Positions 12,533 through 25,194 of a stretch of DNA of 64,000 nucleotides are shown here, one piece after another. Numbering within the stretch: the stretch's first letter is position 1; each line of letters opens with the position of its first letter. Source of the DNA: Isoetes taiwanensis (Eukaryota > Streptophyta > Lycopodiopsida > Isoetales > Isoetaceae); the NCBI GenBank assembly GCA_021234155.1, contig JAJEKV010000327.1, forward strand, positions 250,001-314,000. Direction: 5' to 3'. The position numbers and the translations under genes were made by a program. Below the pieces are notes generated by a model that was given only the letters and a program-made list of their open reading frames with translations, had not been told where the DNA came from and did no database searches.

Positions 12533-14165
12533 GGACCCTTCCTATGAAAAGGAGGGTCCTGCTATCCTACACTAGAAGTGACATCAATTTTAGATGTCTT
12601 AACATTTGTAGCATTTGTATAATCATTCTTCTATAAGTATAGAAGTGCTATCACCATATGTAAAGGGTATAGGGTGCAGTGGACCCAATACCAAGGACCT
12701 GGCACAGTGGGCCATAATCCTAAAGCATATGGATTGAACAGCCTGATTTGGTGCCATACCCATAATGCCATATCCAAGATCTAGAAGCTGCTTGAGCCAA
12801 GAGCTACCTCTCTGCAGTTTGTATAATACAAAGAAACTATTAGTAAATACTTCAATACTTCCAGGCATGTTCCTATAATAAGACCACTTTATATATAACA
12901 TGCAGATGACTGAAAGCACAGGAAAAATACCCCAATGGCCTTGATATGTTTCCGCCATCAGATTTATACACAGCAGGTGGCAAAACAGGTAGGTTGTGTT
13001 TACCGAATATCTTCGGTAAATGGAAGTCACTTTTTCTTTTACGAATTATCTTCACCTAGACTACTAACTATTACATGCAACTGAAATCACATGAACAGCG
13101 TTTGTTCAAGATAAAGACAATGACACCACATATCCACCCTAGATTTTACTCTAGGCCACAACCTGTGCCACTAATTCTCTTTTTGTCTTTTCAACATGTC
13201 TTTGTATCAGCATAAAGAGTGAAAGCGTAACATTTTCCTTCAAAATTTTTTGTATATTTCGTATTACGGGAAATCTGTTCATTTTATATGATAGACAGAA
13301 TGTAGACACTTTAAACAAATAACTTTTCCATAGTAGAACTAGTATTTCCCACTTAAAGCCTTTACAAGTCTTAACATATTATGCAACATGCAGTAAATTT
13401 CGTTCAATACTATGTTACCACTGTTTTTCTTAACAGAAATACATCTATTAGAAATACATCTATTAGCTTTACTGCCGTGTTCAACATTTTAAAACAATGT
13501 ATCACATTCTGGATATCCTTTCAAAACCACTCAAGAGTAGACAGATCTCACCATTGGGTCCACCATTATGCAATATTCTTCATCAAAGTCAGAATGATTT
13601 GTATCATTCCATCTTTTGACCAAACAACCAGGAGATGTGATCGTGGTTACCTGCACCCAAACAGACCAACATTAGCAAAAATTTGGTAATGAGGAAAGGA
13701 GTGACAGGTAAGCTATACAATCACATGGCTCTTCGCCCTTCACCTATTATTGGGTCAGGAAATATTTAAACTTATGCAAAAGCATCACTGGAACTGTCCA
13801 CTAACAACATTCTTACATCATCAAGACTGCTTACCTCAGTCCCAATTTTAGTAATACAAATCTGCCTACTATAATTATATGGTGTACCCATTATGCCTTA
13901 TCTATCTCTACCATTTGTGTCTCTATTCAACATCCCATTTTACATTTCCAGGTTAAATGCCATGCATCCATGGGCGGCTCTTATGTTATATCACGTTACT
14001 TTTAAGGCAACGCAACCTATATGGTCATTTTAGAATGCGAATAAAAACCACATTTAATTATATGGTCATTTCCTCATGGCATAAATATTTTGCCAAGATA
14101 ATATCTTCTAGAATATCAAAGCTTTTAAACAAACATTATAGGTGTCGGCTCCAAAGAACCAATTA
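12533..14165. repeat. Dispersed repeat family R, copy R3
   Basis: Best copy of family R. It begins with a hairpin (12533-12559; GGACCCTTCC ... GGAGGGTCC) directly after LINE sequence, which marks a likely true 5' terminus. It is colinear with R2 (8420-9960) for about 1.4 kb and shares its first 170 bp with R1 in spaced blocks. A 15-bp tandem duplication is at 13436-13465. No coding capacity is recognised. Confidence 0.7.
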
Positions 14166-15097
14166 AATCCACAACATGTTGTATAGCAACAGCAATAGCA
14201 TGTTGTTTTTGTTCATTCTGTATTTCGGCCAGGCATATAAGATCCTTCTTCAACTTTGTCATGCAACTAAGGAAGTGCTCATGTAACAACGCTTACCAGC
14301 CAGGAGTATGTTTGTGTGCATCATTGATCTGCCATATGGCCATAGATTAATTATGAAATGCGCAGCAGCTAGTCATGGGCTACATAAAATAGGGCATTCA
14401 AAGCCGGAGACCAAGGCCTTCCATTTGCTCCAAATTATTTAATAGACCATTTTTAGACTAAAGCCACTTGATTTGCAGCTATCATCAAATTTGCATTTGC
14501 AGATGCAGGTTCCGATTCAATCAGGCATCATGGAAGTCGATAATGGCTTCCATTATCACTGTATTCTAACCCAAAACGCTTGAAGGCGCTAGATGAACTT
14601 GGGCATGATAAAATCGGCTATGAAGCAATCCGTAACCAAAATGCTAAACCCTAACTTTTAGGTTAAGCATAGTTATTTGTGTCTTCCACAATATCTCTTT
14701 CCAAATCTATCAATCGTCTCTATTAGCCTCGATTTTGTGCCTTTATCAATAAAAGTCTAAGATATGCATACGTCTTAAAACATATCAATATCACTATAAT
14801 TTCCATACACTATCTCCAAGGTACTTTAAACCACTAGTCAAAATAGTATTTAATGCATTTGGTGCCCATGCACCAACATTGCCCATGCACCAAATGCTGG
14901 CATACCATTAACTATTTGCATCCACCACCTCCTCTAGTTCTTGATTTCTGAAATATTTTCTATCATTCCATTCTGTCTAGTAGCCAGACAAAGATAAAAT
15001 GCCAAAGATGAACTGCCAAAGCCATATGTAATATTCCATCTTATAGTTTTGCCCCAATGCTGCCTTTTGTAATGTTCCCAAAGTTAAAATGCCTTTT
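14166..15097. other. Spacer with a small inverted repeat
   Basis: No gene. CATTTGGTGC at 14856-14865 and GCACCAAATG at 14887-14896 can pair. A 'GCCCATGCACCAA' string is also repeated directly between them. Confidence 0.5.
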
Positions 15098-15290
15098 GTA
15101 GTTTCTCTATCTACAACTATACCCAGTCACCCATGTCTTTTTTCTTTTTTCTTTTTTCTTTTTTCTTTTTTCTTTTTTCTTTTTTCTTTTTTCTTTTTTC
15201 TTTTTTCTTTTTTCTTTTTTCTTTTTTCTTTTTTCTTTTTTCTTTTTTCTTTTTTCTTTTTTCTTTTTTTTTCTTTATTTTTTTTTTTTT

Positions 15291-15356
<66 letters not shown>

Positions 15357-18184
15357 CTTTTTTTTTTCTTTTTCTTTTCTTTTTTTCATTTTAGGCATTG
15401 AACAAATTGCCTACAAGGATTACAAATGGAGAAGCACGACAAATTATGGTATGGTACTTGAACCCTCTTTTTGATCAATATAAAGTTAATACGGTTTGTG
15501 CGGCTTATGCTCATGTTCAGGAAAGAGTCTAGGAAGAAATTAGATGGCGAGGGCACGCCTATGTTATCTCATAGGTTATGACGAGAGTTCAAAAAGGATA
15601 TAAGTTGTATGAACTGTCAAAAAGAAAATTATACTAAGCGAGATGTTACTTTTTGATGAGCATGCACTATATAAATCAGAGAAATGGAAAAAACGGTAGC
15701 ATCATAGTGAATCAAAAAGGCAATGAAAGTGCAAAAGTCAGTTGATTTCGATGAAGACAAGGCTGAAAATATCAGCGATATAGAAGCAGAAAACATGACC
15801 GATAATTTGCAAGAAAAATGAAGCGGAAAGGATAATATGGAAAATGAAATGAATGAAGGATCTCGAGGCTAATGTGGATTATGGAAGCGGCATTGCAAAA
15901 ACCTAGGAAGACAAATGAAGCGAGAAAAACTCAGAAATGACTTATTCCATTAGTAAGGTGCAGTCTGGGTTTGTCCCTGGGAGGAACATTTTGACTAATG
16001 TTGCTGCAGCTTATGAGGGCCTTTATTGGGCCAAAAGAGCGGGTCAAGGCATTGCCTATCTTAAGCTTGACTTTGCAAAGCTTACGATAGTGTCGTTAAG
16101 GAGTTCTTATGCCCGCCATGATGTTGGGCTGTGGGTCCACGCTTTGAGAGACAGTCATGGGTCGGCCACGGCTACGGTGGTGTGCGGGTGAACCCTCCGC
16201 TTTTTTTCTCCTTAGGGCGAGGGGGTCGTCGAGGTGCCCTTTGGCGTCATTTTTGTTTGATTATGCATCTCGGTTGTTTTTGGCTGCCCGGTGGAGGAGG
16301 GCGTGGTGGATGGGCCATATGCGGGATGGTAGCCGTGATTATTAACCGTTTGTCGATGACACTTTCCTCTTCTTGGTGGCGAAGAGAGGAATTTGCGAAT
16401 GTGAAGGGTTTGTTGGATACTTTCTCCTTGGCCTCGGGCATTCTTCCGAATTGGGGTAAGTGCTCCGCATTATGGGCCCGGTGACTCGCCTCCCCTTGTT
16501 TGGCTCTATTCCCTTGGAAGGTGCTTCCGGGTAATGTGTGTACTAAGGCTGTTGGGTATTCCCTTTGGAGGGATGTTTCCATGGGGAGGGGTGTGGGATG
16601 AGATTTTTGCGGGGTTTGAAACACCTTGAATTGGTGGAAGGTAACAAGTTGTCCATGGCGGATAGGATCACTATTGCCAAGTCAGTGATTGCTGTAGCAC
16701 TCATGTGTATCTGACCATACGCAATCTTTGGCTCCTAAAGGGTAAGATATAGGCTTTGGATAAGATTGTTCGAGAAATTTTGTATGGGGGGGGATGATGA
16801 AGGGGGTTGTTAAAGTGGCTTGGTGGAAGTGTCTCCGCCCCGGGAGGGATGGGGGGCTTGGCCATTACGGATTTGTATTTGCATAGTAAAGGTGTTGGTC
16901 TCAAGTTTGTTTGGAGCATTCTGCGGGATGGAGCATCTTCTCACAGTCTTGTATTGTTGTTCTGCGATCTCTTAGCCATTGTGTGGCGTTTGGGAAGCCG
17001 ATCATTGCATGTGGGTTGCCACAGGCAATTTGTTGTATGGTCTCAGGCCTTTCCCATGCATCCCTTTTTCTCCACCGGGGTCTTTGTGGGCTTGGGATAG
17101 ATGTCGTGTGCTCTTCCGGCTAGATTATGCCTCAATTTATCACTACTCTTTCTCCCTTTCTTGTGGGTTCCTCTACCCCTGCGCACTTGCCCTTGGCGCC
17201 CTTTGTGCATGCTGGGACCTCTGTGAGCCCGTTGGAGGCTGAGCTGTTCTCTCCTTGGAGGATTGGTATTGGGGTGGTCAGCTAGCCGTGGGAGTTCTTT
17301 CGAGCTTCGCTTTCGCTGAGGGGTAGTGGGCTATATGGGGAACACGATGGCGGGGGTATTCCGCTACACATACCTATAGTCCCTCAAGATGATGTGGTGG
17401 TGCGAGGTTTGGAAGGTTCATCCAGGATGTTGTGTCTTCTTGCTTTGTGCGGTCTTCTTAGGGTGTTGGCTCTTCATGACACCTTTGCCCCCTTCGGGCA
17501 AGTGGTCTGCGACTTTTCGGGTTCGATGGCTTCGGTTTGGGCGTGCTCATGGAGCTCACTTCCCCAACCCGAAGGTTAGGGGTGTGCTTGTGGGCGGTGG
17601 TGCAACCGCTGTATCGGGGTGAATGCCCTTGTGAGTCGGTTTAGGCCGTGTGTGAGCCCTCACGCCCTTGTTGTGGCCTTCATCATTGAGGCGTGGAGCA
17701 TTATGCGGTTTTATGCCCTCACTTGCGGCCGCACGGGGATTGGGTTGGGGCTGTTTGTGTGAGATTGACTAGCCAGCGATTCTTTGCTTCATGTGTATCC
17801 TGGTGCTTGGCCGCTCTTGTGGCATCAAGCCTTGCATTTGTGTGGTGTGGCTGATTTGGAAGCGGCGGTGGTTGTGGATCTTTCAGGGGATTCAGCAGCC
17901 TGCAGCCTCTCTGATTCCTCGACTCAGGTACAAGCTATTTCAAAGCTTTCTAGTGTTCCCGGGATTAGTAGAGCAGAAGTTTGCCATTTGGCGGGACTTC
18001 TTGGGTGTTGTAGATAGTGATGGTCGATCTGTACAGCAGTAGAGTTGCAGTTTTTCTGTGAGTTTGTTGTGGAGTGTCGAGGTATCGCTGTCTCTTTGGG
18101 GCAGTTCTCCTTCCTCCTCACTTGCTTTGTAACATTACCATTCTTTTAATATATTGATGACACAATTCTTCAAAAAAAAAAAAA
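15098..18184 (+). pseudogene. LINE (plant L1-type) ORF2 remnant with poly-A tail
   Basis: Plus-strand LINE with its natural 3' end. RT motifs occur in shifting frames: QSGFVPGRNIL and AYEGLYWAKRAGQG..YLKLDFAK near 15970-16080, CPLASFLFDYAS near 16240, VKGLLDTFSLASGILPNWGKC near 16400-16470 and KLSMADRITIAKSVIA near 16645-16690. Further on come a VKFVWSILRDGASS-like block near 16890-16930 and the zf-RVT/C-terminal region at 17400-18040 (LHDTFAPFGQVVCDFSGSMASVWAC). The last frame stops at 18040-18042, followed by about 130 bp of 3' UTR and 13 A residues at 18172-18184. Many indels; the AP-endonuclease is absent. It abuts copia sequence directly, so it may have inserted into, or beside, that element. 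Confidence 0.88.
15137..15386. repeat. (CTTTTT)n tract inside LINE copy 2
   Basis: Regular CTTTTT hexamers at first, degrading to long T runs. Homologous in position to 11320-11757 but about 190 bp shorter. Confidence 0.95.
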
Positions 18185-19927
18185 TAGATGCAAATAAATA
18201 TGGTAGAAATGATGAAGGGAAAAGTAAGAGACTTGTTGACGAACCTAGATCAGAGCCAGAATTAGAACAAATATTGGCTATTTTAGAGCCAAATGTACCC
18301 TCTTCATATGAAGAGTCAATGATTGCTGGAGACTCAGTACATTGGAAGAAAGCAATGGAAGAAGAATTGTATGCTTTCCAAAGAACTCAAACATATGATC
18401 TAGTTAAGAGGCCCATTGGAAAAAAATATTGTTAAAAATAAATGGATATTCAGGCTTAAACCTGACTCTGATGGAAAGGGGCAGAAATACAAAGCTAGAT
18501 TGGTGGCAAAAGGATTTTCTCAAAAGAAAGGACTAGATTATGATGAGACTTTTTCTCCAATAGTCAAATTAGCAAGCTTGAGGATTCTATTAGCAGTAGC
18601 AAATGCAAAGAATCTTGATATACATCACATGGATGTAAGCACTGCTTTCTTAAACGCCAAATTGGATGAAGAAATTTTTATGGAGCAGCCACAGGGATTT
18701 GAAGTTGGAAGCAACTTGGTTTGGAAATTAAATAGGGCGGTCTATGGTCTTAAACAAGCACCTAGACAATGGTACATTTGTATGGATGAATATCTAAGAA
18801 CATGTGGATTTAACAAACTGCTAAGTGATGGAAATATATATATTCTTAGACAAGGCAGTAAATATTGCATCATTGCACTATACGTGGATGATTGCATTAT
18901 GATTTCCAACTCAATGGAATGTTTGGATTACAGCAAAAATATGTTGAAGCACAAGTTTAAAATGACTGATTTAGGTGAGCTAAAAAGGTTCCTAGGAATT
19001 GAAGTATACAGAGACGGGGAAACAAGAAAATTTTACTCACACAGACATCAAACATTCAGAGTATTTTGGAAAGATTTGGTATGAGTGAATGCAAAACAGT
19101 TAATACTCCCTTGGTGCCTGGACATGCCATATCTGAGGACATGTGTCCCAAAAATATTTCAGAAATAAAAGAAATGGAGGCGATACCATTTAGAGAATTA
19201 TTTGGTTGCTTACTATATGTTAGCAATTGTACACGCCCTGATATTGCTTTTTCTGTCAGTTTGCTAAGCAGGTACACAAGCAATCCAGGAAAACAACATT
19301 GGGTAGCAGCAAAAAGGATCCTGAGATTTCTTAAAGGAACTCAAGATCAAGGAATATGCTATACAAACAATGATCTCCTGCTCAAAGGATATTGTGATGC
19401 TGATTGGGGCTCTGATTTGGACAACAGGAAGTCAACATCAGGGTTCTCCTTAATGCTTGGTGGAGCAGCTATAATGTGGAAGTCTAAAAAGCAATCTAGT
19501 ACTGCCATGTCTTCAGCTGAAGCTGAATATGTAGCTACTACACTTGCTGCCAAAGAGGTTGTCTAGGCCAGAAGATTGCTAAATGAGTTAGGCATAATGC
19601 AAGAAAATGCCACCATTTTACTATGTGACAGCCAAAGTTGTATTGCCATTACTAAAAATCCTGTTTTACATCAAAGGACCAAGCAAATTGAATTACATAT
19701 GCATTTTATCAGGGAAATGGTTGCTAAGAAACAGGTTTCAGTAGAATTCATTGGCACTCAAGATCAAGCTGCAGACATTCTCACAAAAGCTCTTACATTT
19801 GCCAAGTTCAGAAAATTTCAAGAATTACTTGGCGTTACAGAGCTCAATCATTTCTGACAGAAATTCAGCAAATGCTCTATGTGTCACTTGGTTAATCAGT
19901 TTCAGAGAACATTATCTGATGGGGGAA
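18185..19927 (+). pseudogene. Ty1/copia pol fragment: reverse transcriptase and RNase H
   Basis: The copia RT is nearly continuous. It starts at an EPxSYEE...W..AM.EE block (18290-18365), continues after a frame change near 18420 with NKWIFRLKPD, YKARLVAKGFSQKKGLDYDETFSP, HHMDVSTAFLNAKLDEEI, RAVYGLKQAPRQWY and the catalytic LYVDD (about 18880), and reaches DLGELKRFLGIEV. A frame change near 19070 leads into RFGMSECK...TPLVPGH and the RNase H (CDADWGSD, KKQSSTAMSSAEAEY, LLCDSQSCIAITKNP, ADILTKAL). A TAG at 19564 interrupts RNase H. Gag, protease and integrase are absent upstream, where LINE sequence ends. The purine tract GATGGGGGAA (19918-19927) follows and serves as the polypurine tract. Confidence 0.92.
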
Positions 19928-20495
19928 TGTTGTATGATGATCAGAAAATATTCTCTGAGATCATTGTGATCTCTAAGGATACATTCTAAGCTAGGTTGCT
20001 ATACCTAAGCTATGAGTAGCGCACACTCTATTCGTAAATCATATGTGCATAGCAAATATAATTTATCATGGTTCATGGGAGAAGGTTAATTATTATGACC
20101 TTATACCTTAAGGGAAAAGTTGTTACTAAATATATCTGCTTATGGGATTGAAACAAATGGGTTTCTATGGCTCGGTGGTGGCAGAACCATCGGAACAGTG
20201 GATCTCGATTGCTTAACCGCCGGATCCCTTAGGCCATATAATCAGAAGCTAAGATCTAACTCTTAGTGAGTCGGATCTAGTAGGTAATTTACAAGGAGTA
20301 TGGTCGCTGGTGCTACAGTGATTAATTCATTCCCAATGCTACAGTAAATTTCGTTATTTGCATTCAATGGTCTTAAGGTTTATTATCATTAGAGAAGTTG
20401 ATACTTAAGCTATTGAATCAAGGTTGAAGCTTAATATATTAGATCAAGTTATCTCATTGCTAGTAATTGTTTCCAAATTTCTTGATCTAACAACA
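19928..20495 (+). repeat. 3' LTR of the plus-strand copia fragment
   Basis: It starts with TGTTG directly after the purine tract and ends CAACA at 20491-20495, giving 568 bp with matching TGTTG/CAACA ends. No 5' partner LTR is in the window, so the right edge rests only on the terminal motif. Confidence 0.65.
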
Positions 20496-22204
20496 TGTGG
20501 ATCTTTATCATAGCCTATACTTACTTACTATATGCTTTTTTTTTTTTTTCCTCCTCTGTCCCCCCTTTTTTTTTTAAATTCAAAGTCAAAGATCATGACA
20601 GGAATATTGCCAACAGGACAAGGTATATACTAGTGCATGACTGAAATACAAATACAACAAGGAGAGATCAGAGGAGGTAAGAATTTATTGAATAAGAGTT
20701 CTTTGTTAAAACCAAGGGTAAAGGTTTTCCTAAGAAAGTATTTTATTAAAAAAATGTAAGGTGACGAGTCTAGGATTTTCAATGGCATACAATTAGGGAT
20801 TCGTCTAATAGACTGGAGACATGAGCAGAGCTGACTGTACCGACATTCCGTCAAGAGACACAATTCAAGATATTTTAGGTATGGAAAGTTAAGGCCACTT
20901 TCGACCTATGGAAAGGATACTAGGTATAGATCCTAGATAGGCTTTAAAAATGCATGAACACCTAAAAAAAATGTGGATGGATTAGCCGAGATCGCAGGTT
21001 CATAAGGGTTGATCCCAGCCAATTCATTCTGTCCACGAGTATGGGCAGGAAGAAGGGTGACTTAAATATGAAAACGATGAAGAAGCTGGAAATGGAAAGC
21101 ATTGTGGCTTCAAAAAGGAAGAAGCTCTTTTATTTTCGTAAAGTGGCCAAAGCACCTGTAATGGCAGGAGAGGAAAGCAATCCCAATACAGATGCAAATA
21201 TGCAGGACACAATCTCAAATACTGGAAATCTTGAGAGCAGATCTGCAATTGAAAAGACTGCACAAAGCACCATGAGCACTATCATGGCTGGAGGCTCAAC
21301 AAAAATAAACAGAAGTACCAAGGTTGGCGAGGCTACTGGGGCAAAGGAAAAACAGCACAATCAGGGGCTTCTGGGACCACAAGACATTCAGGTTCTATTT
21401 AGAAGTAATTTGTCATTTGCAAAGATGTATTAAAATATAGGTGATAGATCTAGGCTTAAACTTATAGATCTGCATAAAATGGATTTAGATTTAAAATTAT
21501 GAATTATTACTACATATAATACTTGACAAGACAGAAGCATTATGTAATATGCTGATCCTAAAGTTTATGACCAAGCATTAAATAAATGAATGACACTTAG
21601 ATGTGTATATTAAAAAACAGTGATAAACTAGGACGAATTCAGGATTGCATGATCCCTATATATACTTTCCTAGGATCACATAAAAGCTCATACATTATGT
21701 ATTTTGATAAAGTATGATTTATGGCAAGTAACTTGTGCATATCAGTGGCTTAGTAGATCTATCTAGTACAGAAAATTTAATCTCAGCTGAATGTGACTCT
21801 CTGGTTGGGCAGAAAGCAAAAAGGAGATGATACTAATAAGCGAGGCAATTGGATTGAAATGATCGTTCTCTAAAACTGCTAATGCCTAGCATGTAGACAT
21901 GTCTAGAGAATCTGCTCTAAGCTAATATAAATCTGACCTTAATGCACACATGTTTTATAAATTTAACTTCAAAATATTCTAAGCATATTGCCCATTTGCT
22001 TGTAGATGGCTAGATCCTATATTCCCACTGTGTAACAGACCAACTTATGCAGATCTAAAGTGGTATCCAAAGTGAAATGATGGGATGGTCAATGATCAAA
22101 AAATAGTAAGCAGTAGACTATTGAATAGGACATGACTATGGCATATGTATGCCATGTCATCCACGCTGCCACATCAGCAAGTAGAACAACAAAAATTGCT
22201 AACA
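20496..22204. other. AT-rich spacer
   Basis: T and C homopolymer runs at about 20537-20575, then unassigned sequence containing one 130-codon orphan frame (listed separately). No motif tied it to a known element. Confidence 0.45.
21041..21433 (+). CDS. Orphan 130-codon frame, unrecognised
   Basis: An ATG-initiated frame whose product begins MGRKKGDLNMKTMKKLEME. It is Lys/Ser/Thr/Asn-rich and hydrophilic, with no signal peptide, membrane segment or motif that I recognise. Neighbours are retroelement remnants. A 130-codon frame is longer than average for this AT-rich background and has mixed composition instead of low complexity. It could still be chance or a piece of a decayed element. Confidence 0.15.
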   Translation: MGRKKGDLNMKTMKKLEMESIVASKRKKLFYFRKVAKAPVMAGEESNPNTDANMQDTISNTGNLESRSAIEKTAQSTMSTIMAGGSTKINRSTKVGEATGAKEKQHNQGLLGPQDIQVLFRSNLSFAKMY

Positions 22205-22735
22205 CCCTTCCTGATGACAAACACTGCTGATTTCAGTATATAGAAAAAAGTAATCCATAGAAGAAGCCATAGCTGCCAAAAAATATAAGTTGAATCATAT
22301 TGTTGTTGCCATTTAACAATCTCTTTTATTGGCAACGTAAGATCTAAAGAAGCGTGATGCAAACATTGGTAACTAGCCTCCAAAAAACCGATGACAAACA
22401 CCGCCAAAGATATAGAGAAAACTAATTTGGTAGGTGCTTTAAAACATTGGTAACTACATTGGTAACTAGCCTCCAAATTAAATTCTGCTCCATGACTACT
22501 CAAAAGAGTATAACAGGGCAAGTTCAGTAACCCCCCCGATGACAAACACTTGCTTTCGGCATATAGAGAAAACTAATCCACACAAGAAGCCATAGCTGCC
22601 AAAAAACATGAGTTGAATTATATTGTTGTTTCCGTTTAACAATCTCTTTTATTGATCTAGCATAAAGCGGATACAAAAGATCTAGCATGAAACATTGGTA
22701 ACTAGCCTCAAATTAAATCCCATCGATCCGAACCA
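22205..22735. repeat. Tandem array of ~330-bp units, left part
   Basis: One full unit (about 22205-22533) and most of a second. Each carries 'GATGACAAACAC', 'AGAAGAAGCCATAGCTGCC', 'AACAATCTCTTTTATTG' and 'GGTAACTAGCCTC'. The second unit breaks off near 22735 and the series resumes at about 28600. Confidence 0.8.
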
Positions 22736-22739
22736 TCCG

Positions 22740-22870
22740 GATCGTCATTGGGAATTGACGGCCTATATGAGGCCATTGTCGTTTTCCGCCTGGTTATCGG
22801 CGTCTTCTCACAGCAGCCTTCTTAGTGCTCGTAGCTTTCTTAGTGCTCGTAGCTTGAATGGCTCTTCGAC
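22740..22870. repeat. Edge direct repeat, left copy
   Basis: Shares 'ATGAGGCCATTGTCGTTT', 'GGTTATCGGCGTCTTCTC' and 'CAGCCTTCTTAGTGCTCG' in order with 28460-28570. The two lie in the same orientation near opposite edges of the pyrimidine-rich block, an LTR-like arrangement but shorter than usual. Confidence 0.75.
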
Positions 22871-24189
22871 CAACGGATGTCTTCACTAGCTTCTCTACTA
22901 GTCTTTTTCTCTACCTCCTCGCCACCGGCATCGTCTTTGCGAGTTTGCTCATCATTCTTTGGAAGGTACGCTTCCTGCTCTTTACGTCAGGTTCTTGCAG
23001 ATTCTTTGTTCTATTACGTCAGGTTCTTGCAGATTCTTTGTTCTATCATTTCTCTTTGTGATCGCATGGCTTCTCTTTCTTTCTATGGTTTCTTGTGGTA
23101 TGGCTCTTTGTTTTCTATGGGTTCTCTTGGTGATCGCATGGCTCTTCTTTGTACATTCGCATGTTGGATTTTTGGGACTTGGGCTATTCAATCCTTGCAA
23201 GACGGCATGTGGTTTAGGGGTAATTATGTTTTCAAGTTTTAGATTGAGCATTTCGCATTTCTGTCTGATCGGATGGGTTCGTTTCTCTGGGTGTTGGTTG
23301 ATCTGTTGGGTGGTTGGATCAGTTTCAGTGGCATGCTCTCTGTATTTCCTGTGTAGCACGGTTTCATGTGTTTGGTTGGATGGCCAGGGCCGGTGTTGCG
23401 CCTGCTTCTATCTTTTTTCTTGTTTCCCCTTAGTTCTTCTTCTGGTTTTCGCTTGGGGTGGCGACTACGGAATTCTGGTTTCCATTTTCTGGTCCGCCCT
23501 CTCTCATCGTCTTTGATTGGGTTTGGCCCTCGCCTAATCCAATTGCTGGCCTGCTCTTATCAGGGGATCCCCACTCCGTCCATCCGGGCCTAGCTCCCCT
23601 TCCATAGTTTCTGCTCCATACCATGCCTTCTTATTTGGGTTGATCGGCGCTCATGCCCTCACGCGCTTGCCCGCCTCCTTACTCTACTCTCCAAACTCTT
23701 AACCTCTCGCTCCTTCTATCTGTTCTTTGCCTTGCTGGTTCTTTTCAATTCCGGTTTCCACTCACATGGTCTCTGCTCGTCCTTGTTGCCATGATCTGCT
23801 CAGCCTTCACTTCGATTCGCTCCCATTTTGGGGGACTGGAGTTTTTCGGCTCCCCATTGGCATGCAGGTGCTGTGGCCGGGTTCTCCCTCATTCTCCTTT
23901 CTGTGCCGCCAACATCCAACCGTCCCTGCTCTCCCTCTGATATGTTTTTTTGCTCCATTCCTTCTGGTATTCTGCTGTATTTTCGGCTGCTCCCTTTTGG
24001 CCTCGCTATTTTTGCCTGATCTTCGTTGCCATTCATTCCTTCTCTTGCATGCTTTTCTTCAGTTCGCCTTCGGTTTCCGTTCATTCTGCTTGCATGCTCT
24101 TTGTGGCCCTTTGTCTTGTCCTCTGTGCCTTACTGGTCACCTATTTATATTTATATTCCCCTCATATGTTTATTATATTATCACTCTCT

Positions 24190-24900
24190 TTGGCATCCTT
24201 TAATTATATGCGTTCACATGATTGTTTTGGCTTTTTATATTCGGCATCATTTGAATTTGCCTTTTTCATATATACTATGTCTCAACTTAGTTTCCCGGCT
24301 ATGCTTATTGTGCACTATGAGGATTGATTTTTCTTTTTCATATTGTTGAACGTTGTTTTCTTTTTGGGGCATACGAAGCATTACGATAGTTGCATTTGTT
24401 TTTCACGTTCTTGCCTCTATCATGTTTTCCGGATGTTTCATGGTTGTTATATTGTTTCGCGTTATGGTTGCCAATATGGTTTTTCGCGATATGTTGGCAT
24501 CTTTTGAATTATATGCGTTCACATGGTTGTTTTGACTTTTTATGTTCGGCATCATTGGAATTTGCCTTTTTTTCATATACACGATGTCTCGACCTAGTTT
24601 CCACGTTATGCTTATTATGCACTATGATGGTTGATTTTTTTTTCTCATATTGTTTCCACGTTGTTTCTTCCTTTGGGCATTCATATTGTTGAAGCATTAC
24701 AATGGTTGCATTTGCTTTTTCACGTTCTTGACTCTATCATGTTTCCACTTCGTTTCCACGTTATGGTACTATGCACTATCAGGGGTTGATTTCTTTTTCA
24801 TATTGTTGAATGTTGTTTTCCTCTTTTTGGCATCGACACTTTACATGGTTCATTTTCGTTTTCACGTTCTTGCCTACATCGTGTTTTCGTTTCTGCTGCC
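24190..24900. repeat. ~300-bp tandem repeat in the pyrimidine-rich block
   Basis: 'TATGCGTTCACATG' recurs at about 24207 and 24508, and 'TCATATTGTTGAA' and 'TTTCACGTTCTTG(C/A)CT' recur two to three times with the intervening text conserved. The units are diverged. Confidence 0.7.
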
Positions 24901-25194
24901 TGGATAGCTCCTCGTGATTATTGGGCCTCATTTTTTATTTTTTGCATTATATGCATTATCGTGGTTGGTTTTTTCTTCTCGTGTTTATGCATCATCGGCA
25001 ATTGCATAGCTTGATTGTTCCTACTTAGTTGGATATTGGCTCCTATCATTCGGGTCGCATTCTCCTTAGTGGGGTTGAGTTTTTCGCTTATATTCTTGGG
25101 TTTTTTTGCATTGTCCTTATTGTTGTTATCCTCGTGGGGGCGCGCCGGTATGCCTCCGTGGCTCGATTTCTATGTTCTTCTCATGTATGAGGCA

